This document shows, piece after piece, positions 1-7,596 of a stretch of 64,000 nucleotides of DNA. The notes below the pieces were generated by a model that saw only the letters and a list, made by a program, of their open reading frames with translations, did no database searches and was not told where the DNA came from. The stretch is from Sphingobacterium detergens (GTDB taxonomy: Bacteria > Bacteroidota > Bacteroidia > Sphingobacteriales > Sphingobacteriaceae), in assembly GCF_003610355.1 (NCBI RefSeq), contig NZ_RAPY01000001.1:620001-684000 (forward strand), given 5' to 3'. Both the position numbers and the translations under genes were made by a program. Position 1 is the stretch's first letter. Each line of letters begins with the position of its first letter.

Positions 1-283
1 GTATAGTGGTTTGACAGTAGATTTCTGTCTGAACGTTGGTGCGAAGTTTATATTGCGAGGTTTGCGAAATACGGGAGATTTTGAATTTGAAAATGCGATC
101 GCTCAAAATAACTTGTTGCTAAACCCCATAGTCGAAAGTTATTTTTTGATGAGTAGATCTGGGAAGGCCCATATATCGTCAACTATTGTGCGAGATGTCT
201 GGTTTAACGGGGGAGATGTTAGCGAGATGGTGCCTGTAGAAGTTCTAGCCTTATTGGACGAGAAGAGATCGCCAAAGCACTAA
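1..283 (+). CDS. coaD: Phosphopantetheine adenylyltransferase, 3' part (5' end outside window)
   Basis: This is the C-terminal part of CoaD, which transfers AMP from ATP to 4'-phosphopantetheine in coenzyme A synthesis. The reading frame is open from base 2, so the gene starts to the left of the window. Visible family marks are the GLTVDF strand, the RGLRNTGDFEFE segment (the RGLR..DFEYE region of CoaD), and the later ISSTIVRD segment (the ISSS.VRE phosphate-binding region). The protein ends 27 residues after that, as in full-length CoaD. A strong terminator follows 28 bases downstream. The identification is secure; the N-terminal nucleotide-binding motif cannot be seen. Confidence 0.93.
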   Translation, partial: YSGLTVDFCLNVGAKFILRGLRNTGDFEFENAIAQNNLLLNPIVESYFLMSRSGKAHISSTIVRDVWFNGGDVSEMVPVEVLALLDEKRSPKH

Positions 284-310
284 TCGCTCAATTTACCAGT
301 GCGAAATACA

Positions 311-350
311 AAATATCCCAACAAAATATTATTTTGTTGGGATATTTTTT
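311..350 (+). terminator. Rho-independent terminator of coaD
   Basis: Perfect 17-bp inverted repeat (311-327 with 331-347), three-base loop, followed by a T run. It lies between coaD and the convergent aldo/keto reductase gene. Confidence 0.85.
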
Positions 351-513
351 GTATTGAAGCACAGCTTATTATGGTGTTATATGTAAAGTATGTCTTTGCT
401 ATAGGGGTCAGGTGTAAAACCTTTTTAGAAGCATACTTGCCAAATAATATTCTGATTAGTATTTAATTTTATTTTAAAAGCCTTTATATCAATGTTTTGT
501 TGTTGTTTCAAAG

Positions 514-1476
514 TCAATTTTCTTCATATGCACTCGCTGTATTTAATAGGGACATTTCTTCTGTTGACAAATTTATTTTGGTTGCCCTAGTTAGTTCCTC
601 AAGTTGTTGCAAGGAGGTAGCACTTACAATGGGAGCAGTGACAGAAGGTCGATGAAGAATCCAAGCAAGTGCAATTGTTGGCATAGCGACTTGGTGATTG
701 TGTGCTACTTGAGCTAAAGCGTCCAGAATACGAAGCCCGCGGGTATCAAATCTGCCTTTTAAGGCGTCAGATCGTTTTGCATCTTTAATGTCATCTATCG
801 ATCTATACTTGCCTGAGAGAAATCCGCTTGCAAGAGAGTAATAGGTGATTACACCCAAGTGATTTTCGAGCGCGAGTTGCTCATAATCTTTCTCATATTT
901 TGAACGGTCGTGCAAATTATACTCGGGCTGGATAGCAATATAGGCAGGGAGATTATGCTTCTCTGCGACAACTAATGATTCCTTTAGGCGTTCAGGGCTT
1001 AAATTAGACGCTCCAATCCATTTTACTTTACCGGCATGGACCAATTGCTGGTAAGCCTCAAGCGTTTCATCTATGGCTGTTGAAAGGTCATCGTGATGGG
1101 ACTGATAAAGATCTATTGTGTCTATTTGCAATCTCATGAGTGATTCGTCCACAGACTTGATAATATGTTCTTTTTTCAAATTGGGTTTGTCATTGCCGAG
1201 CCGACGTCCGCCCACTTTCGTTGCAATCTGAATTTTATCCCGCACATCCCGTTTACTGATCCATTTACCAATAATGGATTCGGATTCTGATCCTGTGTGA
1301 CCGGGCACCCAATGGGAGTAGTTGTTAGATGTGTCTATAAAACTAAAGCCCATATCGACAAATGCATCTAAAAGAGCAAATGACTGTTGCTCATCAATAG
1401 TCCAACCAAATACATTTCCACCAAAAACGATCGGTTTAAATTCAATTTCACTATTTCCTAACTTTACCTTTTCCAT
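514..1476 (-). CDS. Aldo/keto reductase
   Basis: A 320-residue (beta/alpha)8 NAD(P)H-dependent oxidoreductase of the aldo/keto reductase superfamily, expected in the cytosol; the substrate cannot be told. The catalytic tetrad is visible: Asp48 and Tyr53 (FIDTSNNYSHW), Lys87 (ATKVGG) and a His at 127/128 (LYQSHHDD). The IQPEYNLHDR segment and the C-terminal IVSATSLQQLEEL segment match the cofactor-binding side of YajO/YghZ-like members. The length is normal. It is a single gene convergent with coaD and upstream of tRNA-Leu on the other strand. No regulator is next to it. Confidence 0.9.
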   Translation of the reverse strand: MEKVKLGNSEIEFKPIVFGGNVFGWTIDEQQSFALLDAFVDMGFSFIDTSNNYSHWVPGHTGSESESIIGKWISKRDVRDKIQIATKVGGRRLGNDKPNLKKEHIIKSVDESLMRLQIDTIDLYQSHHDDLSTAIDETLEAYQQLVHAGKVKWIGASNLSPERLKESLVVAEKHNLPAYIAIQPEYNLHDRSKYEKDYEQLALENHLGVITYYSLASGFLSGKYRSIDDIKDAKRSDALKGRFDTRGLRILDALAQVAHNHQVAMPTIALAWILHRPSVTAPIVSATSLQQLEELTRATKINLSTEEMSLLNTASAYEEN

Positions 1477-1609
1477 GATTTGCCTAATATTTCCAGCTTA
1501 AAATTAAGAAAAAAATGCCAGTTAAGCCTTTGGAGAGGCATTGTAAATCGTTTTATAAAAAATTTCTAATTCATTTTCAGGTAGTTTAGGAAAAGAAACG
1601 GGAGATAGT

Positions 1610-1639
1610 TTGGAAAAATAAAAACTTTCCTTACTTTTG
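1610..1639 (+). promoter_or_regulatory. Bacteroidota-type promoter of tRNA-Leu
   Basis: TTG at 1610-1612, 19 bases, then TACTTTTG at 1632-1639. This fits the sigma-ABfr pattern (TTG about 19-20 bases before TAnnTTTG) exactly and places transcription start about 12-14 bases before the tRNA. Confidence 0.75.
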
Positions 1640-1658
1640 CATCATCCCAAACGGATAT

Positions 1659-1738
1659 GCCCGGATGGCGGAATTGGTAGACGCGCTGGTCTCAAACACC
1701 AGTGGGAAACCGTGCCGGTTCGACTCCGGCTCCGGGTA
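1659..1738 (+). tRNA. tRNA-Leu (anticodon CAA)
   Basis: The acceptor stem GCCCGGA (1659-1665) pairs with TCCGGGT (1731-1737; one G-U pair), with discriminator A at 1738. The anticodon stem CTGGT/ACCAG encloses the loop CTCAAAC, so the anticodon is CAA, reading UUG. A variable arm follows, as in class II tRNAs, then the T arm GCCGG-TTCGACT-CCGGC. The 3' CCA is not encoded. The gene is preceded by a consensus promoter and followed by a terminator, so it is a single-gene transcript. Confidence 0.95.
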
Positions 1739-1742
1739 CAAT

Positions 1743-1777
1743 AAAAAAGGCTTTTCAATTTGGAAAGCCTTTTTTTG
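1743..1777 (+). terminator. Terminator of tRNA-Leu
   Basis: AAAAAAGGCTTT and AAAGCCTTTTTT form a hairpin with a short loop, ending in a T run directly after the tRNA. Confidence 0.8.
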
Positions 1778-1884
1778 TTTGTCACAGCCAGTACGGATCA
1801 TATCGGATTCTTGAGGCAATCATTCTATCGTTTCATTACGCTATAAATAGAGAATTCTGTATCTCTAACTTCATGGTGTTTCTG

Positions 1885-2469
1885 TTATGGTTGTAATTTT
1901 GTTGCTTTCCATCCTGATGTGGAGCGTTCAAACAATGTTCTGTCATGAAAACGCTGTGTGCTAAATTGCAAAAATTCTATACGGATGGGCTTGATTCTAT
2001 AGCCAGACCAGTGCATAGGCCTTTGAATAGACACCCCAGCCTGATTTAATTCCTCATAGGTGTCAATCATGCTTTCGTGGTCTATAAGTAAAGCCCCCTG
2101 TTCACTTACATAGGAAACGATCTGGCTATCTCTGCTACGTTCCCTAAAAAATTGATCTGCTTCCTGATCGTCAATTGCCTCGGCATCTCCCTGTATCCGG
2201 ATTTGTCGCCCTGTTTCATCCCACCAAAAGGTTAAAGCAACGTGCTGCGAGTGTTCAATTTCCTTTCCTTTTCGTGAAGCGACTGAACCTGTGACAATAA
2301 ATCCTTTTTCATCGAAGTGCTTTAACGCTACAAATCGTGCATTTGGATAATTGTCTAAGCCCTTTGTAGAGAGACAGCAAGATGCTGGTAGCGTGGATTG
2401 AGTTAATTGTCGATACTCAGTATACCACGTCTCAAATAGCTCAAACGGATTATTGTTTAAAGTTTCCAT
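1885..2469 (-). CDS. pdxH: Pyridoxamine 5'-phosphate oxidase-like protein
   Basis: An FMN-dependent oxidase that makes pyridoxal 5'-phosphate from pyridoxamine or pyridoxine phosphate. The protein of 194 residues is in the PdxH range, though slightly short. Family marks are the ARFVALKHFDEKGF strand pair, SRKGKEIE (the SRKA..L FMN-binding segment), a W-G-Y-like segment MHWSGYRIKP, and the C-terminal IEFLQ....RFHDR motif, matching the IEFWQ...RLHDR signature. I start at ATG 2469; an in-frame TTG five codons earlier is possible but less likely. It stands alone between tRNA-Leu and the 11-bp repeat array. Confidence 0.85.
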   Translation of the reverse strand: METLNNNPFELFETWYTEYRQLTQSTLPASCCLSTKGLDNYPNARFVALKHFDEKGFIVTGSVASRKGKEIEHSQHVALTFWWDETGRQIRIQGDAEAIDDQEADQFFRERSRDSQIVSYVSEQGALLIDHESMIDTYEELNQAGVSIQRPMHWSGYRIKPIRIEFLQFSTQRFHDRTLFERSTSGWKATKLQP

Positions 2470-2670
2470 ATCATAAATATACAAAACTATAGAATTTGCG
2501 ATAACGATAGTAGCTACAGAGTAGCGGATAAAAAGGGGTACAGTTTTGTAAAATCCGGAAATTTACTTTAATGCCATCTATTGGGGAATTTTTGCCACAG
2601 GGTTTGGGTCAACATACGACTTGCCTTGCTGTTTCTTTGCCGTTTGAAGCCTATTTTATTACCATTATAC

Positions 2671-2846
2671 CAAAGAAATAGCAAAGAAACAGTAAAGAAA
2701 TAACAAACGAAACCCAAGGAAAGTCCCTAGAAAGCCCGAAGAAGTCTCGAAGAATTAGCCTAGAAACGGCAAAGAATAACCAAACAAACGCCAATAAATA
2801 AGCAAAGAAACAGCAACAAATAAGCAAAGAATAGGCAATAAAAAAC
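2671..2846. repeat. Array of sixteen degenerate 11-bp tandem repeats
   Basis: Reading from 2671 in steps of 11, sixteen units follow without a phase change. The common form is CAAAGAAACAG; variants include CAAAGAAATAG, CAAACGAAACC, CCTAGAAAGCC, CGAAGAATTAG and CAATAAATAAG. Units 1, 2, 13 and 15 are close to the consensus; units 5-9 are the most diverged. A 15-base inverted copy (TTGCTGTTTCTTTGC, 2626-2640) precedes the array and exactly pairs with 2802-2816. The array fills most of the roughly 400-bp gap between pdxH and the cytochrome gene and ends at the latter's terminator. Being out of step with codons, it is more likely non-coding. Confidence 0.85.
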
Positions 2847-2871
2847 ACCATAAGAGAAGCCCTATGGTGTT
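2838..2871 (-). terminator. Terminator of the c-type cytochrome gene
   Basis: AACACCATA (2844-2852) pairs with TATGGTGTT (2863-2871). On the minus strand the hairpin is followed by a T run formed by the A run at 2839-2845. Confidence 0.7.
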
Positions 2872-2890
2872 ACATAAATATATAGTTTGA

Positions 2891-3310
2891 TTAGTTTTTC
2901 GCTATGACCATTTCTGGTTCTTCTTTGCCTCCATGACAAGTTTTGCAGGAAATTGCTTTGGCAGGAGAGCTATCCCAACTGCGGTTAAAATATTTTTTGT
3001 TAATCTTTTGGGTCATCTTGATCATTGCTCGGCCAATTTCCTTTTTATGGTTCTCATCACTCGCAAAATCCAGCTTTTTAGGATCCTCTTTTGAAGGAGC
3101 ATGACAAAAGCCACATTTTACACCTAATGCGACATTAAACTCTTTCATTGTTGAGATCAACTCATCATGCGAGATATTCTTTGGTAAGACCTTTAAATTA
3201 GTTGGTTTAGGTTCTTCCTGAGGGTTTTCCTGTTGGAAGTTAAATGCACTCAAGGCGATGGCTATAGCAAATACAGAAGCAATTGCTCCAATTTTTTTGA
3301 TGTGTTTCAT
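2891..3310 (-). CDS. Secreted c-type cytochrome with two haem motifs
   Basis: A 139-residue exported cytochrome c. An N-terminal signal peptide (residues 1 to about 25) is followed by two CxxCH haem-attachment motifs, CGFCH at 66-70 and CKTCH at 122-126. The spacing and the short alpha-helical segment with Met residues between them resemble the cytochrome c family related to the photosynthetic reaction-centre subunit, common as small periplasmic proteins in Bacteroidota. It probably carries electrons in the periplasm; its partners are unknown. No cytochrome biogenesis gene is nearby. It is transcribed alone, with its own terminator. Confidence 0.85.
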   Translation of the reverse strand: MKHIKKIGAIASVFAIAIALSAFNFQQENPQEEPKPTNLKVLPKNISHDELISTMKEFNVALGVKCGFCHAPSKEDPKKLDFASDENHKKEIGRAMIKMTQKINKKYFNRSWDSSPAKAISCKTCHGGKEEPEMVIAKN

Positions 3311-3400
3311 TTCTCTTTTCCTTATGCTTGACTAAATATAGCGATAAGAAAATACTTTAGCAACGAAAAATGAAGTTATTATGACAATTTAGATTGATTA

Positions 3401-3793
3401 TTATTTACGTAGGGCTTCATTTACAATCCAGGATTGGCTGTTTAATTGGTAATTAATCGTCAGCAGTTTTCCCTGAATTCTAACATCTTTTAGTTTTACA
3501 GTATCGTTTGAGACCCAAGTACTATCATTAATTTGGTTAAAGCGAACTCCTGTAATATTTGGCACACCGGTAAAAAACTCAATCTTATAGGAATTTGCGG
3601 TTCCATCACCTAGAATACGGATCAATCTATTGGATCGATCAACAGACAATGAATTGCCCTCAAATTGAACCCTGCCAATATAACTTCCGGTAATTCCAGC
3701 AGATCCTTCACCATCCGTATTTTCATTCTTCTTACACGAAAAAAAAGTGATAAGGCATAAAATGAGTACGACTAATGGTTTGAACAACTTCAT
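3401..3793 (-). CDS. Small lipoprotein of unknown function
   Basis: A 130-residue protein with a lipoprotein signal: a hydrophobic N-terminus ending in the lipobox FFSC, then KKNENTDG, a typical acidic/polar linker. The rest is predicted mostly beta, with a GSYIGRVQFEG start like small beta-barrel or lipocalin-like domains found in Bacteroidota lipoproteins. I recognise no named family. It lies between the cytochrome gene and a membrane protein gene on the same strand, with gaps of 43-90 bp that do not force an operon. Confidence 0.75.
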   Translation of the reverse strand: MKLFKPLVVLILCLITFFSCKKNENTDGEGSAGITGSYIGRVQFEGNSLSVDRSNRLIRILGDGTANSYKIEFFTGVPNITGVRFNQINDSTWVSNDTVKLKDVRIQGKLLTINYQLNSQSWIVNEALRK

Positions 3794-3836
3794 ATGTGTA
3801 AATTTTGTGCTAAAATACGGTTTTTAGATTAAAAAC

Positions 3837-4499
3837 TCAATTTATCAAACCGGAAATGATATTGATAGTCAATGCCACCACGAATGTGTTGAGTACAAAG
3901 GAGAGGAGACCGTGAAACAACGCAACACGTCTGATCTTTTTCGATGAAATACCCACATCAGACACTTGAAATGTACAGCCCATGACAAAAGAAAAATAGG
4001 TAAAATCCAAATAGTCCGGTTTGTCGTCCCCTGGGAATTCCAATCCACTGCCCTTGGAACCATTTTCATAATATAAACGTGCATAATGGAATGTGTAGAT
4101 GGTATGAACCAGACACCACGAAGCAAGTATAGCAAGCATACAGATAATGATAATAAATGAATTATCAAGCTGTTTATCCTTAGTCGATATAATGATCATC
4201 AGTACAGAAATAAAGCAGCTAACCGTAACTAATATTATAAATAGGGATACAAAAAGTCGGCTACCGTCTTCCTGTTGTGCTTTCTTAGCGATTGTGGTCA
4301 CCGGCATGGTGTAAAACGTATACCAGGAAACCAATATATAGGAAATACAAAAGCCAAGCCAACATAAAACCAGACTTAACAATGTGAAGGTTTTAATCGG
4401 GGAAAAGATATACACAAGTATAAAAACACAAATTGCGATTAGAGCCCGGTGAATGGACTTCATTTGATGCAGTATTGTCCTTATTTTTTCCATGATCAT
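3837..4499 (-). CDS. DUF1345 family membrane protein
   Basis: A 220-residue inner-membrane protein with about five to six hydrophobic segments. The segment DKPDYLDFTYFSFVMGCTFQVSDV (written here only as its key residues: PDYLDF, YFSF, CTFQVSD) is the hallmark of DUF1345, where it forms a conserved helix-loop. Function is unknown in the family. Two ATG starts are possible, 4499 and 4493; both fit. The start lies 3 bases after the stop of the upstream lipoprotein gene, so the two are probably co-transcribed. Confidence 0.85.
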   Translation of the reverse strand: MIMEKIRTILHQMKSIHRALIAICVFILVYIFSPIKTFTLLSLVLCWLGFCISYILVSWYTFYTMPVTTIAKKAQQEDGSRLFVSLFIILVTVSCFISVLMIIISTKDKQLDNSFIIIICMLAILASWCLVHTIYTFHYARLYYENGSKGSGLEFPGDDKPDYLDFTYFSFVMGCTFQVSDVGISSKKIRRVALFHGLLSFVLNTFVVALTINIISGLIN

Positions 4500-4502
4500 A
4501 AA

Positions 4503-5312
4503 TTAACAATCGAACTGTTCGCTCGCCTCAAAAATCAACGGTTTTCCGCCGTTGGAAAGAAACAAGAGCAATGCTTCTTCCTCGTAGTGACTCGGATTGG
4601 AAAAGATAAAATCCAACTGACCATCACGATCTATGTCACCAACAAACTGTGTAGACATAAATATATGATCATATTGATCTTTTTGAAATAAAGTTATTTC
4701 TTTAGCTCCCCCAAAGGCGGCATTGAGCTTGTAATGTGCGACTTCGTGAAATAGTTTTTCATGTCCCTTTTCATCCGTCTGCACTTCAGTGGATTTGATG
4801 TCTCCCAATCCTTTAAGGACAATTCGTTGTTTTTTAAAATTATAATCTACAGATTCCTTGGGCCAGATTTCCGAATGGTTTATCTTCATATTTTCCACGG
4901 CGCCCGGTTTTAATCCCTTTATATTCAGAAATAAAAGCGAGTTCCTTTTAGACTCGACACTTTTTGACGGAACCTGAGCACATTCATCATAACTATCCTT
5001 AATTTCATAGTCGACTTTCTCCAGATAATATTTCCCCTCGCGTTCATAAAGATCAAACCAATCCTTATTCAATACAGCGGTTGGATCCTCTTTTTCCCAG
5101 ATGCGATAACTGCGAACCAAAAAAATCTGCCCCTTTGAACTATCGGCCGCTGCCGAAAGTAACAAGTCTGTACTGTCTTTCGACATCAAAGATGAGCTAT
5201 CTTTTGTGGCAACCGAATCTATTGGGGTATCATCTTTTTTTGTTGTGGGACTGTGACAAGCTTGGATGAATAATAGCCCAAACAATAAGGTCAAAGCAGA
5301 ATAGCTGTTCAT
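4503..5312 (-). CDS. Lipoprotein with a C-terminal FG-GAP-like segment
   Basis: A 269-residue lipoprotein: signal peptide with lipobox FIQAC (Cys19), then a Ser/Thr/Asp-rich linker to about residue 60. The C-terminal part contains DIDRDGQLDFIF, a calcium-binding-like repeat element seen in VCBS/FG-GAP proteins, followed by a segment ending in a Cys. No family name can be given. The start codon lies inside the left arm of an 18-bp inverted repeat. Tightly linked (3 bp) to the DUF1345 gene downstream. Confidence 0.75.
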   Translation of the reverse strand: MNSYSALTLLFGLLFIQACHSPTTKKDDTPIDSVATKDSSSLMSKDSTDLLLSAAADSSKGQIFLVRSYRIWEKEDPTAVLNKDWFDLYEREGKYYLEKVDYEIKDSYDECAQVPSKSVESKRNSLLFLNIKGLKPGAVENMKINHSEIWPKESVDYNFKKQRIVLKGLGDIKSTEVQTDEKGHEKLFHEVAHYKLNAAFGGAKEITLFQKDQYDHIFMSTQFVGDIDRDGQLDFIFSNPSHYEEEALLLFLSNGGKPLIFEASEQFDC

Positions 5313-5356
5313 ATATTGTGAATTTTTATTTAAATATATAAAAATTCACAATATAT
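5311..5356. repeat. Perfect 18-bp AT-rich inverted repeat over a start codon
   Basis: Arms 5311-5328 and 5339-5356 are perfectly complementary, separated by 10 bases. In the minus-strand transcript the hairpin ends at the ATG (5312-5310) of the lipoprotein gene. No T run follows on either side, so it is not a typical terminator. Confidence 0.75.
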
Positions 5357-5372
5357 AAACCCTTTAGCTTTG

Positions 5373-6362
5373 TTAGGAGAGAGCTTCCTTAAGTAAGGAA
5401 AATGATTTCAGGCATTTTTCATCATCAAAGATATACGAGGTCGCCATAATTTCATCGACTTTATGATCTTTGACAAATTTTTCTATCTCTGGGGTGATCT
5501 TATTTTTATCTCCCACAAAAACGCAGGATGCCATGCTGTGTACAGCTTGTTCGATGGCCGGAATGCCTTTATAAATCACCTCTTCCGTCGGAGGAGACAA
5601 TGGTCTCCTTGTATTGGTTACTATACCAGCAAATAAATTATAGAAGCTGGTTGACAAAAACTCAGCCTCTTCTGTGCTGTCTGCAGCAATAACATTGACA
5701 CAAGAAATAAAATAAGGTTTATCCAATACCTCCGATGGTACAAAGTTTTGATGATAGATCATGCTTGCTGAGGCAAATTGAGCCGGCGCAAAATGTGTCG
5801 CAAAGGCGTAGGGAAGTCCTAAACTAGCCGCTAAATAAGCGCTATCCGTACTAGAACCCAGAATATAAAGAGGGATTTCCAGTCCTTCACCGGGGAATGC
5901 CCGTACTTTTGCATCATAATTATCGGTGCTGAAATAACGCTGGAGATCTTTGACCTCCTGCGGAAACTGAAAGGCAGTATTCATATTATTTCTTCGCAAG
6001 GCCATTGCTGTTAATTGATCGGTACCTGGTGCGCGACCTAAGCCAAGATCAATTCGACCGGGAAATAACGTTTCCAGTGTGCCAAATTGTTCGGCAATCA
6101 CTAGGGGAGCATGATTAGGCAACATGATACCACCCGAACCTACTCTGATCCGATCAGTATTTGAAGCAATATGTTGTATAAGTAGTGAGGTTGCCGAACT
6201 TGCGATATACTCCATATTATGGTGTTCAGCTACCCAGATTCTTTTAAAATCTAGTTTTTCGATATGTTGTGCAACTTTTACACTGCGAGCGATAGCACTA
6301 GCTGCATTTTCTCCCTTTTTGACAGGAGCTAAATCTAATGCTGATAATACGATTTTATCCAT
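5373..6362 (-). CDS. LLM-class (luciferase-like) flavin-dependent oxidoreductase
   Basis: A 329-residue member of the bacterial luciferase-like monooxygenase superfamily, of the MsnO8/YhbW type. It is expected to use reduced FMN or F420-like flavin in the cytosol; the substrate is unknown. Marks are the [17 protein letters not shown] segment near residue 42-58, with the WxAEHH motif, then [15 protein letters not shown] and [18 protein letters not shown], both highly conserved in this group. The length is normal. It stands alone; the next gene upstream is 46 bases away on the same strand. Confidence 0.9.
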   Translation of the reverse strand: MDKIVLSALDLAPVKKGENAASAIARSVKVAQHIEKLDFKRIWVAEHHNMEYIASSATSLLIQHIASNTDRIRVGSGGIMLPNHAPLVIAEQFGTLETLFPGRIDLGLGRAPGTDQLTAMALRRNNMNTAFQFPQEVKDLQRYFSTDNYDAKVRAFPGEGLEIPLYILGSSTDSAYLAASLGLPYAFATHFAPAQFASASMIYHQNFVPSEVLDKPYFISCVNVIAADSTEEAEFLSTSFYNLFAGIVTNTRRPLSPPTEEVIYKGIPAIEQAVHSMASCVFVGDKNKITPEIEKFVKDHKVDEIMATSYIFDDEKCLKSFSLLKEALS

Positions 6363-6408
6363 GCATTAAAATTACGGAGAAGAAATAGGACAATTGTAAT
6401 AAAATTGT

Positions 6409-7596
6409 CTATTCTAGGATTCGCTGTGTATGTATGACAATCAGCTGATCATTCAATGTTGTCGTGAAGAAGCTGAAGGTGTCACCGGAATCTTTGATCT
6501 TAAACTTCTTTTTTATCTCCTCCGTTTTTAATGGAAAATTTTTGGCGATAATATCCGCAATTAGAGGGCTTTTCCTTTTCTTAAATTCTGTGAAAGATTC
6601 AACCTGCTTTATCACAAATATTTTGCCCGGAAAATCAGGGATTTTCTGATCCGATGTATATAAATGGGTGCTTTTGTGTAGTTTTTTTACATCAAACCGA
6701 TCAACGATTGTTTTAAACGCACCGGCTTTGGTCAGGGCAACATCCGGCTCATAAAGATAGGATAGAGGTGCACTATAATCGACAAGGGTAGCGCGTTCCT
6801 CCTCATAAGTAAAAGAGATGATCTGTTGTTCCTCTTTGACCAGTCGGACAGCATGAATGACAGGTTCGCCTATATATCCTTTCTCTTGAAAAAAAATAAG
6901 TTCTTTACAATCATTTTGCAAGGAAACGACATAAACATCCTTTACATGGACTAACATACTCAATGCTGAGGAGATATCCAATAATGGCGCAAGCTTGCTG
7001 ATAATGACATCTGATCGTTCGAAAAAATCGTTTTGCAGAGCCACCAAATTGGGTTCACATTCGTCCAGTAAAAATACTTTCTTATTTTGAACTCTACGCG
7101 AAGGATCCAGATAGATATAATCAAAATGCGCCTGTGGATTGTTAAGTATGTAATCTACACCATTTGTGGCAATAACCTCAATATTTGTGGCAGACAATAT
7201 CCTGGCATTATATGCAGAAATTTGTGCAAGATCAGGATTGAGTTCACATGAAATCACTTGCTTTGCCTGCCTTGAAAAATAAAAGCTGTCGACACCAAAA
7301 CCGCTTGTCGCATCAACTAAATTTGTACCTTCCTTAATAAGGGAACTTTTGAATAATGCTGTTTTTTCTGATGAACACTGTTCTAGATTTAGTTTAGCAG
7401 GAAAATAGACTCCTGGAGTCCCTGCCCAAAAAGGTATTTTAATCCGTGTACGCTGCTTACCATCGAGTTGTGCAGCTAATTCAGAAGACGATATTCCTTC
7501 AAAAGGAGATTTCTTTAAAGCTATTTTAGTAGGAGACTCGCTCAGGTTTTTTTCCAAAAACAGCTGTACCTCCTTTTGAAGAATCAATCTATTCAT
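6409..7596 (-). CDS. Class I SAM-dependent methyltransferase, PG_1098 type
   Basis: A 395-residue protein resembling Porphyromonas PG_1098. It has an N-terminal helical part, a SAM-binding Rossmann fold with motif I VDATSGFGVDS (94-104) and CELNPDLA (acidic end of strand 2), a catalytic-loop-like YLDPSRR (162-168), then a ferredoxin-like/THUMP-like C-terminal domain ending in the ILE tail. THUMP-like parts suggest an RNA substrate, but this is inference. The start codon directly abuts the stop of the aspartate kinase gene (7597), so translation is probably coupled. Confidence 0.85.
   Translation of the reverse strand: MNRLILQKEVQLFLEKNLSESPTKIALKKSPFEGISSSELAAQLDGKQRTRIKIPFWAGTPGVYFPAKLNLEQCSSEKTALFKSSLIKEGTNLVDATSGFGVDSFYFSRQAKQVISCELNPDLAQISAYNARILSATNIEVIATNGVDYILNNPQAHFDYIYLDPSRRVQNKKVFLLDECEPNLVALQNDFFERSDVIISKLAPLLDISSALSMLVHVKDVYVVSLQNDCKELIFFQEKGYIGEPVIHAVRLVKEEQQIISFTYEEERATLVDYSAPLSYLYEPDVALTKAGAFKTIVDRFDVKKLHKSTHLYTSDQKIPDFPGKIFVIKQVESFTEFKKRKSPLIADIIAKNFPLKTEEIKKKFKIKDSGDTFSFFTTTLNDQLIVIHTQRILE

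Noticed and set aside
1631..1896. Open frames over the tRNA-Leu gene on both strands.
   Set aside because: They overlap the tRNA and its terminator and show no protein family.
2671..2846. CRISPR array.
   Set aside because: Units are only 11 bp, contiguous without spacers and degenerate; no cas genes are near.
2651..2851. A 66-codon open frame on the minus strand over the 11-bp repeats, rich in Phe and Leu.
   Set aside because: It is produced by the TTT-rich complement of the repeats; the 11-bp period is out of step with codons and no start context or family is seen.
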